From a bacterium (GTDB taxonomy: Bacteria; Bacillota; Clostridia; Lachnospirales; Lachnospiraceae), in contig JAMPFT010000001.1 in the NCBI GenBank assembly GCA_023664305.1, positions 445,609 to 509,608 of the forward strand: a stretch of DNA of 64,000 nucleotides. The letters are read 5' to 3'. Position numbers and translations under genes: made by a program. Positions 52,201 through 61,061 of the stretch are shown in pieces. Position 1 is the stretch's first letter, and every line of letters begins with the position of its first letter. The notes below the pieces were generated by a model. The model was not told the origin of the DNA, made no database searches, and was given only the letters and a program-made list of their open reading frames with translations.

Positions 52201-53295
52201 CTATCTGCCTCTCAACAATTCCTCCACCTGCTCCCTCTTTTCATACAGGACACACCCTCCGGCATGATCATCCGCAAGCAGATCGCCGTCCCGCAAAGCC
52301 TGAAACAGTCTGGACTCCATAGCCTCCTTCAGGGAAGCATCTCTCACGTTAATATCCGAATAGGGAGAGAAGGGACAGGGTTCCGCCCCGCCATGGGAAT
52401 TGATATGGAAAAAGCCTCTGCCTGCCGCTATACATCCGCCGGAGCTTTTTTCATCTCCCGGGAAAGAGACAAAGACCATCTCCGGGTATTCCTCACGCAG
52501 CCTTCCGATTCCGTTCTTCAAGAACTCCCGCTCTTCCTCTCCGGGCGCCAATTCCCGGCTCTCCTCTGTAACAGGTACAAATTCAACATATACCACAAGC
52601 TTACAGCCCCTGTCCGCAAGGCTGTTCAGGAAATCGGCGGAGACGGCCTCCTGCACATTTTCCGTCGTTACCGTAACAGACGCCCCGAACAGCAGCCCTT
52701 TTTCATGAAAACCGTCCATATTGGAGATCAGTTTGTCATAAACGCCCTCTCCTCTGCGCGCATCCGTTTCCTCTTTCCCACCCTCTATGCTCATGACGGG
52801 AATCAGGTTGCGGCACCGGTCAAAAAGCTTAAAATACTTTTCGTCCATATATGTCCCGTTTGTAAAGATGGGAAAGATAATGTTCTGCATTTTTCCCGCC
52901 GCCTCGATAATATCTCTTCTGAGCAGCGGTTCCCCGCCGGCAAGCAGGATGTAGCTGACACCGATTTCATCCGCCTCTTTAAAAATGGCGAACCATTCTT
53001 CGCTTGTCAGCTGGCTCACCGGCGCAGTATCCTGCGTCGCATGGTTGCATCTGGAATAGCACCCTGCACAATGCAGATTACAGCTGCTGGTGATGCTCGC
53101 GATCAGAAAAGGCGGAATATGTATGCCGTTTTTCTCTTTCCCCGCTCGTATCTTTGAGGCTTTCCTGCTTGCCGCCGCAAATTTTACCATAAATGCGCTT
53201 TCCCGCGGATCTTTCAACGTCGCTTTCAGGGAATCGGCCACGATCCGCTCTACCCCTCTTGTCATATACGCCTGGATATCAAAATTTTCGTCCAT
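52201..53295 (-). CDS. Radical SAM/SPASM-type enzyme of unknown substrate
   Basis: The 364-residue product has a helical N-terminal part (about 1-75), the cluster motif CNLHCAGC near 88-95 and AGGEPLLRRDI near 130. C-terminal cysteines GGCIAAG, EPCPFS and GGCVLY (about 285-350) suggest an auxiliary cluster. The start ATG at 53295 follows AAAGGAGG. It follows a seven-helix membrane protein gene by 13 bp and is probably cotranscribed with it from the promoter at 54092. Related enzymes modify peptides or carry out metabolic radical reactions; no precursor peptide gene is visible beside it. Confidence 0.88.
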   Translation of the reverse strand: MDENFDIQAYMTRGVERIVADSLKATLKDPRESAFMVKFAAASRKASKIRAGKEKNGIHIPPFLIASITSSCNLHCAGCYSRCNHATQDTAPVSQLTSEEWFAIFKEADEIGVSYILLAGGEPLLRRDIIEAAGKMQNIIFPIFTNGTYMDEKYFKLFDRCRNLIPVMSIEGGKEETDARRGEGVYDKLISNMDGFHEKGLLFGASVTVTTENVQEAVSADFLNSLADRGCKLVVYVEFVPVTEESRELAPGEEEREFLKNGIGRLREEYPEMVFVSFPGDEKSSGGCIAAGRGFFHINSHGGAEPCPFSPYSDINVRDASLKEAMESRLFQALRDGDLLADDHAGGCVLYEKREQVEELLRGR

Positions 53296-53308
53296 AGGGA
53301 ACCTCCTT

Positions 53309-53986
53309 TTATTTTTCCTTGCCGCCAGGCTTCTTTTTCCTGTCATAGTACCCCATCAGCACCATCCACACATAAGCGCAGGTCTTTGGGATCATGAGCA
53401 TCCCGATCATGGGAACCGCATCCGCAAAAAGAACTACCGGAATATAAAATCCAAAGCTCAGCACGATTGCCAGCCACATAAACCGAAAGCTCTTGTCGCC
53501 TGTCTCGAAGGCCTTTTTGAAAAAGAGGACAATGATGATCAGTCCGAGCACCACAAACGGGATATTTCTGTAAATCCCCCACGCAAGCGGCGCATCCGCA
53601 GACGTCCATGCGTTTTGCGGGAAAAGACACAGGATAATTCTGGCCGCCGCCAACAGGCAGACACAGGCAGTCAGGATATTTCCGTTTTGGACACGGTAAC
53701 GGATCCGCCATATAAAATAGAGCAGCACATAAAATACGGTCATGGTAATCGATGTGACCAGCTTTCCTATACCCAAAGCCGCCGTGAAATTCTCCAATCC
53801 GGTCGTACACAGGGCGTAAGCTCGGGGAAGCAGATGAAATGCGTCGCCCGCGCCGAGAATGACGGCCATCAGCCCGAACAGAAAATATTGTTTTTCACCG
53901 CGGCTTTCACGCATAATCCGGATCCCGACTGTTATAACCAGGGTCAGGTACACGATATCAAAGAGTGTTTCCATAATTGCCTGCAT
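53309..53986 (-). CDS. Seven-helix membrane protein of unknown function
   Basis: Not recognised. The 225-residue product has about seven hydrophobic helices at about 5-25, 33-50, 75-95, 105-122, 138-157, 167-187 and 192-212, and a lysine-rich cytoplasmic end. No catalytic motif is visible. It is the first gene after a perfect promoter and immediately precedes the radical-SAM gene, so the two likely act together, for example as a sensor or transporter for the enzyme's substrate. The divergent HxlR gene is the probable regulator. Confidence 0.8.
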   Translation of the reverse strand: MQAIMETLFDIVYLTLVITVGIRIMRESRGEKQYFLFGLMAVILGAGDAFHLLPRAYALCTTGLENFTAALGIGKLVTSITMTVFYVLLYFIWRIRYRVQNGNILTACVCLLAAARIILCLFPQNAWTSADAPLAWGIYRNIPFVVLGLIIIVLFFKKAFETGDKSFRFMWLAIVLSFGFYIPVVLFADAVPMIGMLMIPKTCAYVWMVLMGYYDRKKKPGGKEK

Positions 53987-54064
53987 AGTGATATCCCTTT
54001 CTCTCTTTTCAAATAAGTTTTACGGAGGTACGGCAACCAATTTTCTTATACTCCCAAAAAATGC

Positions 54065-54120
54065 TTTACTCTTATTCCCGTACCATATATAATTATAGAT
54101 GTACGCTTATCCTGTGTCAA
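54065..54120. promoter_or_regulatory. Overlapping divergent promoters inside a CGTAC/GTACG palindrome
   Basis: Minus strand: TTGACA at 54120-54115, 17-bp spacer, TATAAT at 54097-54092. Plus strand: TTTACT at 54065-54070, 17-bp spacer, TATAAT at 54088-54093. The two -10 boxes overlap by two bases. CGTAC (54079-54083) and GTACG (54101-54105) are symmetric about them, which is a good operator for the HxlR protein. Confidence 0.75.
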
Positions 54121-54178
54121 TTACAAAGAAAAATGTGAGCAAGTAAGAAAAAGAAGAGTAAGAAGGAGAAAAAAAACC

Positions 54179-54505
54179 ATGACAGTCATCCATTCGTGCC
54201 CCTGTACAGAAAGCTGCCCGCTGCAAAAGGTGTCAGATGCCCTCGGCGGAAAATGGAAGCTCTCTATCCTGTGTTCCCTGAATGCCAGCGGGGCTACGCG
54301 TTACAATGACCTGAAACGAAAAATAAGGGGAATTTCCAATACGATGTTGGCCAAGTCCCTAAAGGAGTTGGAGGACAACGGACTGATAAAGCGCACGGAA
54401 TATATGGAGGTTCCCGCTCGTGTGGAGTACGAAACGACAGATCTGACGCGGGATCTGCTGCCAATCTTATCGAATCTGGCGAAATGGTCCGTCAACATTA
54501 AGTAG
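54179..54505 (+). CDS. HxlR-family transcriptional regulator
   Basis: Winged-helix regulator, 108 residues. The core CPLQKVSDALGGKWKLSILCSL through ISNTMLAKSLKELEDNGLIKR matches the family (read in parts), with three cysteines at 7, 9 and 13 near the N-terminus. HxlR proteins often respond to aldehydes, quinones or redox stress through such cysteines. It is divergent from the membrane protein and radical-SAM genes and shares an overlapping promoter with them, so it probably regulates both itself and them. AGAAGG lies before the ATG. Confidence 0.92.
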   Translation: MTVIHSCPCTESCPLQKVSDALGGKWKLSILCSLNASGATRYNDLKRKIRGISNTMLAKSLKELEDNGLIKRTEYMEVPARVEYETTDLTRDLLPILSNLAKWSVNIK

Positions 54506-54587
54506 CATCTCCGTTCGTTCCGCAATTCCAAAGGGGAACCTCTCTTTCGGTGGGAAAAATCTTTCCGCAAAAACATTTGTAAATCAT

Positions 54588-55602
54588 CTATCCCACCTGT
54601 TCAAACTGCGCGTTGTAAAGCTCCGCGTAGAATCCGTTTTTTTTCAGTAATTCCAGATGATTGCCCTGCTCGACAATATCGCCATCCTTCATTACAAGAA
54701 TCAAATCCGCATTCTAATCCAACTCATGGACGACCCAATCTGGATGACCTTGATCACCCCGGTCACAGCGAGAATCGGCGCATAGGTTACCATGCGTAGC
54801 AGCAGGACAATCAGCATCTGTATCTGCTGGATATCGTTGGTGCATCGGGTAATGAGCGACGCCGTGGAAAACTGCTCAATCTCCGCGCTGGTAAAGCTCA
54901 TCACCCTGGAATACAGGCGCTCCCGCAGGTCGCGGCCGATTCCGGCGGACACTCTCGCCGCAATCAACCCGGTCAGAATGGCAACTACCGCATCACCAGC
55001 GCCATTGCCAGCATTTTTGCGCCAACCTTAAAAAGATAAGCATTCCGGATCCGGTTCAGGTCAACACCCTGGGCTTCATATTCCGCCGAGACATAGCTGA
55101 CGGCAACCTGGGCAAGAAAGGTGTCCGTCAGTCCTTCCATCTGTGAGAGCACCTCCCGCATCTGCTGCCGGAAATCTTCCTTTGTCATCACGCCAAGAGC
55201 AATCGCACCCTGTATCTGCGCAAGCCCCGCCGCCCCTTCTTCACTGCTCTCCATCTGAAAAATCACGCTTTCCGGAAGCAGCAGGATGCCGTGGAGCGTT
55301 TCCCTTTCCGCGTCCCCGATGTCCTTCAGCTTCCGCACGCCTTCGCCATCAGCCGGCAAATAGGCTGTTTCCAGCGTTTCCGTTTCTGACTCTGACAGAA
55401 AAAGCTCGATTGTATCCAGGCTTTCCTCCCGTATCGTTTCCGGCACTGCGTCCTCAATGCCGTTTTGCTGGAGACCTACGTTCAGCAGATCGCTGGTGTA
55501 AGCAGGCAGAGCAAGGTCGCAATATGCCTGCACGATCAGCAGGGCGACGATCGCCGCCACAGCAGCTCTGGACTTAGATAAAAAACGAAAAATGTTCTTC
55601 AT
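54588..55602 (-). pseudogene. ABC exporter pseudogene with frameshift and internal deletion
   Basis: The first part (55602-54985) starts MKNIFRFLSKSRAAVAAIVAL, a typical ABC membrane domain with a large extracellular loop, and breaks off at MALVMR-stop. The next frame continues GLIAARVSAGIGRDLRERLYSRV and TRCTNDIQQIQMLI (about 54967-54720), then ends. A final piece [20 protein letters not shown] runs to a stop at 54588 and is the last part of an ATPase domain. Walker A, the signature and about 240 residues between are missing. It had a good SD (GGGGAGG) and an ATGA overlap with the MarR-like gene upstream. Confidence 0.88.
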
Positions 55603-55880
55603 GCCAAACCTCCCCGGAGTTCGTCCGCCGTATTCATCCGCTTGATTCTTTCCGCATTTTTACTTACAATCGCAAGACAATGTTGACAGGCCTCGAAATC
55701 TGCCTCCGTCAGCCCCTCCGAGATAAGTCTGTGAAATGACTCATGCGCTTTCCGGGCTCGTTCGATAATAGGCCCTGCCTTTTCGGTACAGACAAGACGC
55801 ACCTTCCGCCGGTCACCCTCCACAGACAGCCGCTCCAAAAATCCCTCGTTTACCAGTTTATTGATATTTACCGACAGGAT
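55599..55880 (-). pseudogene. MarR-family regulator remnant, N-terminus lost
   Basis: Only the second half of the winged helix and the dimerisation helix are recognisable: ILSVNINKLVNEGFLERL, EGDRRKVRLVCTEKA, then KAHESFHRLISEGLTEADF. About 55 residues that should precede it are replaced by unrelated sequence that overlaps the end of hemZ. It once regulated the ABC gene behind it, whose ATG overlaps its TGA. An open frame persists up to 55961, so a short product is possible but unlikely to bind DNA. Confidence 0.82.
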
Positions 55881-55926
55881 GTATAAAAAGAAAATGAAAA
55901 TCCTATTAAAAATGATTTGAAAGCTC

Positions 55927-57477
55927 TTAACAATCAGTGAGCAGCCCTCTTTTTCGCTCAATCATCTCCTCAACCCGCTCCATATACTGGCTCACATCCT
56001 TCACATTCTCGCACCGCTCGATCCGCCCGTCCGGGTAGACCCGCTTTGTGATGGAGCCGGCCCCCAGGGCGACGATCGTCTGCTTTTCCTCGTTGATCAG
56101 GATATTATAAAGTCCTTCCTTTCCCTCTTTCGCGTAACCCACGTTCTCAAAATTGCCGGAAATATTTTTCTGACGGTACAGATAATAGGGGAACATGCCA
56201 AGGCTTCTGGCGCAGCTCTCCGCGATCCCCATGGTCTCCGCCGTATTGTACAGCGCCACCGCCCCGTTTTCCTGAATCACGCGGTTCAGCCGGGAGGCGC
56301 GCTTGATCGCCAGGGAATGTACGGTCAGGCTGTCCGGAGCAAGCCTCGCCACCCGGTCCGCGGTATACTGCACCTCCGCTTCCAGTTCTCCCGGAAGTCC
56401 CAGAATCAAATCCATATTGATATTGTCAAAGCCCATTCCGCGCGCCAGCGCAAAGGCCTCCTCCACCTGCTCCACGCCTGCCTTCCTGCCGATGAGATCC
56501 AGCGTCGCCTGATTCATGGTCTGAGGATTGACGGAGATCCGGGTGACTCCGTGTCGGCGCAGTACCTCAAGCTTTTCCCCGGTGATACTGTCCGCCCGCC
56601 CGGCTTCCACCGTAAACTCCTTCACATTCCGAAAATCAAACAGGGAACGCAGCGCGCCGATCAGGCGCTCCAGCTGCTTAGGCTCCAGGGTCGTGGGCGT
56701 GCCGCCGCCGATATAGACCGTCTCCAGCAGCTTATGGCGGCACTGCTTTGCCACAAACCGCATCTCCCGGATCACGCAGTCCACATATTCATCCGTCCGC
56801 TTCCGGTAACCGGCGATCGGGAAGGACGTAAAGGAACAGTACAGACAGGTAGTGGGACAAAACGGGATCCCCACATAAAGGCTGTACCCTCCGCCGCAGT
56901 GTATTTCGGAGAGCAGCTTCCTTTCTCTCTCCGCAATTTCTACGGAAAGCTCCGCTTTCCCGGGACTGACCAGATATCGCTTCCGATAATGCTCCAGGAT
57001 TTCCCGGGGCGTCTTTCCCTCCTCCAAAAGGGCGTAGGCGATTTTCGTGGGACGGATCCCGACGAGCGTTCCCCAGGGGAGGTCCTTTCCCGTCTCCTCG
57101 GAAAAGACACGGTACAGAAAGGACTTAAAGCCTTCCTTATAACGTTTCTCATAAGGAACCGCAGCAGCTTCTCCGACAGCTCCCTCTTCCCTCGCAGTCT
57201 CTTCCGCTGCTTCTCCCTGTGCAATTCCTTCCGTTGTTCCCTCTTCCCGCATAATCCCTTCCGCGGCGTCCCAGCGGTAAGTTCTGCCGTCCATAACAAG
57301 CACGGCGCCGTCGCGGTCCGCCTCCACCTTGATCCGTCTTCCCTCCGGAAGCTTCTCCCTTCTCTCGCTCCTACTCTCCGGCACAAGCACGGTTATCTGT
57401 TCCTCCGGGTAAAACGCCTTTATCAGGGCATGCACGTCGTATTCTATGTTTTCTCTGTTTAACTCAACAATCAGCAT
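55927..57477 (-). CDS. hemZ: HemZ-type radical SAM coproporphyrinogen dehydrogenase-like enzyme
   Basis: Oxygen-independent coproporphyrinogen III oxidase-like enzyme of the HemZ group, 516 residues. PFCPTTCLYCSF near 210 holds the radical-SAM cysteines, followed by YIGGGTPTTLEP, SVNPQTMNQATLD and DLILGLPGE. The N-terminal domain (about 1-110) is family-specific and here carries a Glu/Ala/Gly-rich insert at about 76-107 that looks like expanded repeats. The related gene in Clostridia lies directly next to hisS; here 6.9 kb separates them. Whether it makes haem or serves another radical reaction is not known. Confidence 0.9.
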   Translation of the reverse strand: MLIVELNRENIEYDVHALIKAFYPEEQITVLVPESRSERREKLPEGRRIKVEADRDGAVLVMDGRTYRWDAAEGIMREEGTTEGIAQGEAAEETAREEGAVGEAAAVPYEKRYKEGFKSFLYRVFSEETGKDLPWGTLVGIRPTKIAYALLEEGKTPREILEHYRKRYLVSPGKAELSVEIAERERKLLSEIHCGGGYSLYVGIPFCPTTCLYCSFTSFPIAGYRKRTDEYVDCVIREMRFVAKQCRHKLLETVYIGGGTPTTLEPKQLERLIGALRSLFDFRNVKEFTVEAGRADSITGEKLEVLRRHGVTRISVNPQTMNQATLDLIGRKAGVEQVEEAFALARGMGFDNINMDLILGLPGELEAEVQYTADRVARLAPDSLTVHSLAIKRASRLNRVIQENGAVALYNTAETMGIAESCARSLGMFPYYLYRQKNISGNFENVGYAKEGKEGLYNILINEEKQTIVALGAGSITKRVYPDGRIERCENVKDVSQYMERVEEMIERKRGLLTDC

Positions 57478-57642
57478 TTTTCATCCTTCCAAACCAAATT
57501 GCCTATCTCCCCGAGGCGGTCAAACCGCCTGACATTCGCAGATCATGGCACATGGCTTTCTGTCCGCTTTCCCACCGCTTGGCCATGCGGCTGAAAGACA
57601 CATTTCGCCCGCTGGAATACGCAGCCTCACACCGCCCGGAAA

Positions 57643-60075
57643 TCAGGCTTCCCCCGGCGGCGCCCAAAAGTCCGCTTCCTCCCGGGGATAAAGATCCAGA
57701 CAGAGAAACAGCGGCTTTTTCCAGAAGGTAAGCTCACCGTACTCCTCCCCCGCGAGCCTGCCGCAAAAGACCGCGGCCCCCTGCACTTCGCTCCGGGTCG
57801 GCTCCTTTTCGCCAAAGCTGCTCTTCTCCAGTATCCTGCGGAAATCACGGATTCCCTTTTCTTCCCCGTCCAACTTCCCCGTATGTCCGGCCAGCCAGAG
57901 CAGCCGCCTGATATTCCGGTAAAGCAGAAATACCTTGTCACGGTTGCTTCCCTGTTCAAACCGCCTGCGGCAAAGCCTTCGGATCCCCTGCAGGGCTCCC
58001 AGAAAGAGCAGTACGCAGCTTCCCGCCGTCAATATCCAGACCATCGCGGCGTTCACCGCCGGACTCAGCGAGAAAGGCTTTCGCTGCGGCCTTTGAATCT
58101 TTTCCCAGGCAGAGATATCCGCCTGCTCCGTTTCCTGCGCATCCTGTCCCGCCGCAGGCTTCTCCCCTGTCTCCGGCTCCCGCTTCTGCTCCTGTTTGGG
58201 CTTTTCGTTCTCTTCCCGGGGATCTTCGGGCAGGGTCGTCTCTTCTCCGCTCTCGGGCTCCTCTTCCGGCTCCCGCACCGTCCCGACCCGAATCGGATCC
58301 GGGGCTTCCTGTGAAAAGGCTCCGGAAAGCTGTCCCGCCTGCTGCAGCAGCGCCAGAGAATGATCTCCCGTAAAGGCCGCCGCTCCCGGCGTCATCTCCA
58401 TGGGAAGCCAGCCAACGCCGTCCAGATAGACCTCCGCCCAGGCGTGAGCCTGAAGATCCGTAGCCACCCCGGTGTAGCCGCCCTCCCCGTTTTCCGTAAA
58501 AGCATCCGACGACAGAGAATACCCTGTGGCATACCTGGCTGGCACGCCCAGATATCTTAAAATCAAAACCGCCGCGGAGGCAAAATGCGCACAGTATCCT
58601 CTCCCGCTTTCAAAGAGAAAGTATTCCACGAAATCCTCTCCGGCCGGCGGGTCAGCCGCCTCCAAATCGTAGACCGCCTGCTGACGCAGGAAAACATACA
58701 CATCCGTCAGGCTGTTATACACGTTGTCCCTTCGAAAGTGCGCTTTCTCCAAAAACGCCGTGAGCGCCGGAAAATCCTCCGCCGGGTATTCGCAGAACCG
58801 GTCGTACACATAGCTGCGGTATCGAAGCTCTTCTTCTGCCTGCTCTTCTGTCAGCTGCCCGGCCTTTCTGCCGTTTGGCACACAGTAGGAAAGCTTCCAG
58901 TCCCCACTCCGTCTGTCAACGGTGCCGTCCCAATGTACACGGCAATCCTCCGGCAGCTTTGCCCCGTAAGGGTACAGGCTGTAATGTCCGGCTCCGGCAA
59001 GCTCCTCTATCCGCACCGAACCCGAGGATTTCCCGAAAAAGGTCTGGTACGTCAGGTTCACCAGCTCTCTGCCGTCCTCCGGCAGTTCCCAGCCTTTCTC
59101 CCGATAATACTTTGTCAGATCCGAATCCTTCAGGGCCTTCCACTCGTCCCCGGCGTACTCTGCGCCCACAAACCCTCTCAGATAGACGGCGGTTCTCGGC
59201 GCGCCGCTCACCGTCACCCGATAAATGTCCCGGGAAGTCAGGACCTCGCCTCCGCCCCGCTCCAGGCTTCCCGTGACGTCCACCGCGGCTCCCGGACCAA
59301 ATCGCAAAACAAAAGCCTGCACCCTGGGAAGCCACTCCTCGTTGACCTTGCGGTGCAGCTCTATTCTGGATTCCAGCAGCTGCTCGTACTTTCCGTCCAT
59401 CACGGGAAGCAGATAAAAATAGACCGGAAGCATCACCGCCGCCAGAGCCGCCGTCCCAAAGACGGCGGCCCGGATTCCCGCCCGCGCCCGGTCACGGTAT
59501 CCGTCTAAGATAATCTGCGCCCCAAGCCCCAAAACACAGGGAACCAGCCACACATAGTCCGGGAAATCATCCATCGCGCAGGCCGCCATAAACCACACCG
59601 CATCCGCCGCAAGCACCGCTGTGATATGCTCCCGCAAAACGCCGTACCCGATGAGCAGAATATACGGCAGAAGCACCAGCAGTATGCCAAACGTCGCCCA
59701 GGCGGACATCGCCGCCTCGTCCGATCCGGGGATCCATCCCCAGACCAGACGGATATCGTATCTTTCATTGATTCTTTTTACTGCCGGGTCCATTGCCCAG
59801 GCCAGACTGTTGAGAAAGGATTTCCGAAACAGAAGGAGCGTCCCACCGTACACCGCCAGCAGGATCCCTCCCCGGACCAGCAGCTTCTTCCGGCTGCATG
59901 GCATCCAAAAAAATGTCACAAGGACACAGATTCCCGCCATCCCCGGCAGCAGATACCGCAGAGGGAACGCCGTCCTCCATTCCAGACATAACGTGGTCAG
60001 CAAAGCTCCCGCCGCCCCCGCCGTATCGATCAGCAAGAGCAATACGGAAAATAAGTATTTTTCTTTATTCCTCAT
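57643..60075 (-). CDS. TgpA-type membrane protein with transglutaminase-like domain
   Basis: 810 residues. About six to seven N-terminal helices (to about 230) are followed by an extracellular transglutaminase-like domain with the catalytic RGYCAHFAS near 505, QAHAWAEV near 548 and GVGWLPMEMTPG near 557. Then come a Glu/Pro-rich linker (about 600-650), one more helix near 670, and a C-terminal domain. The ATG at 60075 overlaps the end of the DUF58 gene, with GGAGAG upstream. TgpA, DUF58 and MoxR genes form a set thought to assemble or fold surface proteins or polysaccharide. The 57478-57642 spacer holds only one hairpin (AGGCGG/CCGCCT). Confidence 0.9.
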   Translation of the reverse strand: MRNKEKYLFSVLLLLIDTAGAAGALLTTLCLEWRTAFPLRYLLPGMAGICVLVTFFWMPCSRKKLLVRGGILLAVYGGTLLLFRKSFLNSLAWAMDPAVKRINERYDIRLVWGWIPGSDEAAMSAWATFGILLVLLPYILLIGYGVLREHITAVLAADAVWFMAACAMDDFPDYVWLVPCVLGLGAQIILDGYRDRARAGIRAAVFGTAALAAVMLPVYFYLLPVMDGKYEQLLESRIELHRKVNEEWLPRVQAFVLRFGPGAAVDVTGSLERGGGEVLTSRDIYRVTVSGAPRTAVYLRGFVGAEYAGDEWKALKDSDLTKYYREKGWELPEDGRELVNLTYQTFFGKSSGSVRIEELAGAGHYSLYPYGAKLPEDCRVHWDGTVDRRSGDWKLSYCVPNGRKAGQLTEEQAEEELRYRSYVYDRFCEYPAEDFPALTAFLEKAHFRRDNVYNSLTDVYVFLRQQAVYDLEAADPPAGEDFVEYFLFESGRGYCAHFASAAVLILRYLGVPARYATGYSLSSDAFTENGEGGYTGVATDLQAHAWAEVYLDGVGWLPMEMTPGAAAFTGDHSLALLQQAGQLSGAFSQEAPDPIRVGTVREPEEEPESGEETTLPEDPREENEKPKQEQKREPETGEKPAAGQDAQETEQADISAWEKIQRPQRKPFSLSPAVNAAMVWILTAGSCVLLFLGALQGIRRLCRRRFEQGSNRDKVFLLYRNIRRLLWLAGHTGKLDGEEKGIRDFRRILEKSSFGEKEPTRSEVQGAAVFCGRLAGEEYGELTFWKKPLFLCLDLYPREEADFWAPPGEA

Positions 60076-61060
60076 ACGCACATTGCTCTCCCAGATAAAG
60101 TCTGCCGTCCGGCTCAAGCCTGCAGCCCTGCATCAGCTCCAGCGCCTCCTCCGGCAGCGTTTCTCCCGTCCTTTTTACTTCCAAAAGCTCCCGGGCACAG
60201 AGGAAAATATCCTTGCCCGTGTTGATCCGGTAACGGCACAGCACGCCGTCCCGCATCCAGCCCACATCAAAGCCCGCCGTAGTCTGCTGCGTCAGAAAGG
60301 CCATCAGGGAGCAGGCTTTATCCAAAAATGTGTCCCTGTTTTCTTTCTCCGCCAAAAGAGCGTCCGTCATATGCAGGAACAGATTGACGCTGCCCTCCGG
60401 CTGAAAATCCCGCACCAGCAGATCGTCCTCCTTGGCCGTCAGCTTCCAGTGAATGCTGCGCGGGCTGTCTCCCGGACGGTATTCCCGGACAAAATAATCC
60501 CCGTCCTCCCACATCTCGCAAAGCCTCAGATAACGCAGGAGAAACGCTGCCTCCTGCTCGGGCAGGGGAAAAATCACCGGCGTGATAAAAAGCGACGAAG
60601 CGCCGCCTGCCCTTACCGGCAGGGAAAACAGTCCCAGGCTGTCGTTAATCCGCGCCTTCGCCACCCAAAACCGCGCCTGGCCGCAATGCTTTGCCGTAAA
60701 CTCAAAAAAGAGCTCCTGTTCGCTCCCTGCCTCCACTCCCCGGATTTCCCGCCGCACCGGCTTCTTTCTGACGCCGTCAAAGGTCCACCCCAGCCGGACA
60801 CACAGTCTCGTGACCGGCAGAAAGCCCCGGCAGACCACCGTTACCGGCAGCATGATGCGCTCTCCCCGTGCCACATAAGCGGGAACCTCCTTCATCTCCA
60901 CCCTGCAGCCCGGTAATCTTACAAGCAGAAAAAGCAGGCACACCGCCGGAAGCACCAGCAGAATGCCCAAAAGAAAACGCAAGCCCTGAAAGGTATACAG
61001 CATGATCAGCCAGATACAGGCCGACACAGCCGCCAAATAAATAAGTCTCCGCTTCATCAT
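60065..61060 (-). CDS. DUF58 membrane protein of the MoxR-TgpA set
   Basis: 331 residues with two N-terminal helices (about 5-48) and the DUF58 domain, whose signature REYRPGDSPRSIHWKLTAKEDDLLVRD lies near 195-222 (read in parts). The family has a VWA-like fold and works with MoxR ATPases. It overlaps the transglutaminase gene by 11 bases and follows moxR by one base, so translation is coupled along the set. Precise function is unknown. Confidence 0.9.
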   Translation of the reverse strand: MMKRRLIYLAAVSACIWLIMLYTFQGLRFLLGILLVLPAVCLLFLLVRLPGCRVEMKEVPAYVARGERIMLPVTVVCRGFLPVTRLCVRLGWTFDGVRKKPVRREIRGVEAGSEQELFFEFTAKHCGQARFWVAKARINDSLGLFSLPVRAGGASSLFITPVIFPLPEQEAAFLLRYLRLCEMWEDGDYFVREYRPGDSPRSIHWKLTAKEDDLLVRDFQPEGSVNLFLHMTDALLAEKENRDTFLDKACSLMAFLTQQTTAGFDVGWMRDGVLCRYRINTGKDIFLCARELLEVKRTGETLPEEALELMQGCRLEPDGRLYLGEQCAYEE

Positions 61061-61061
61061 C

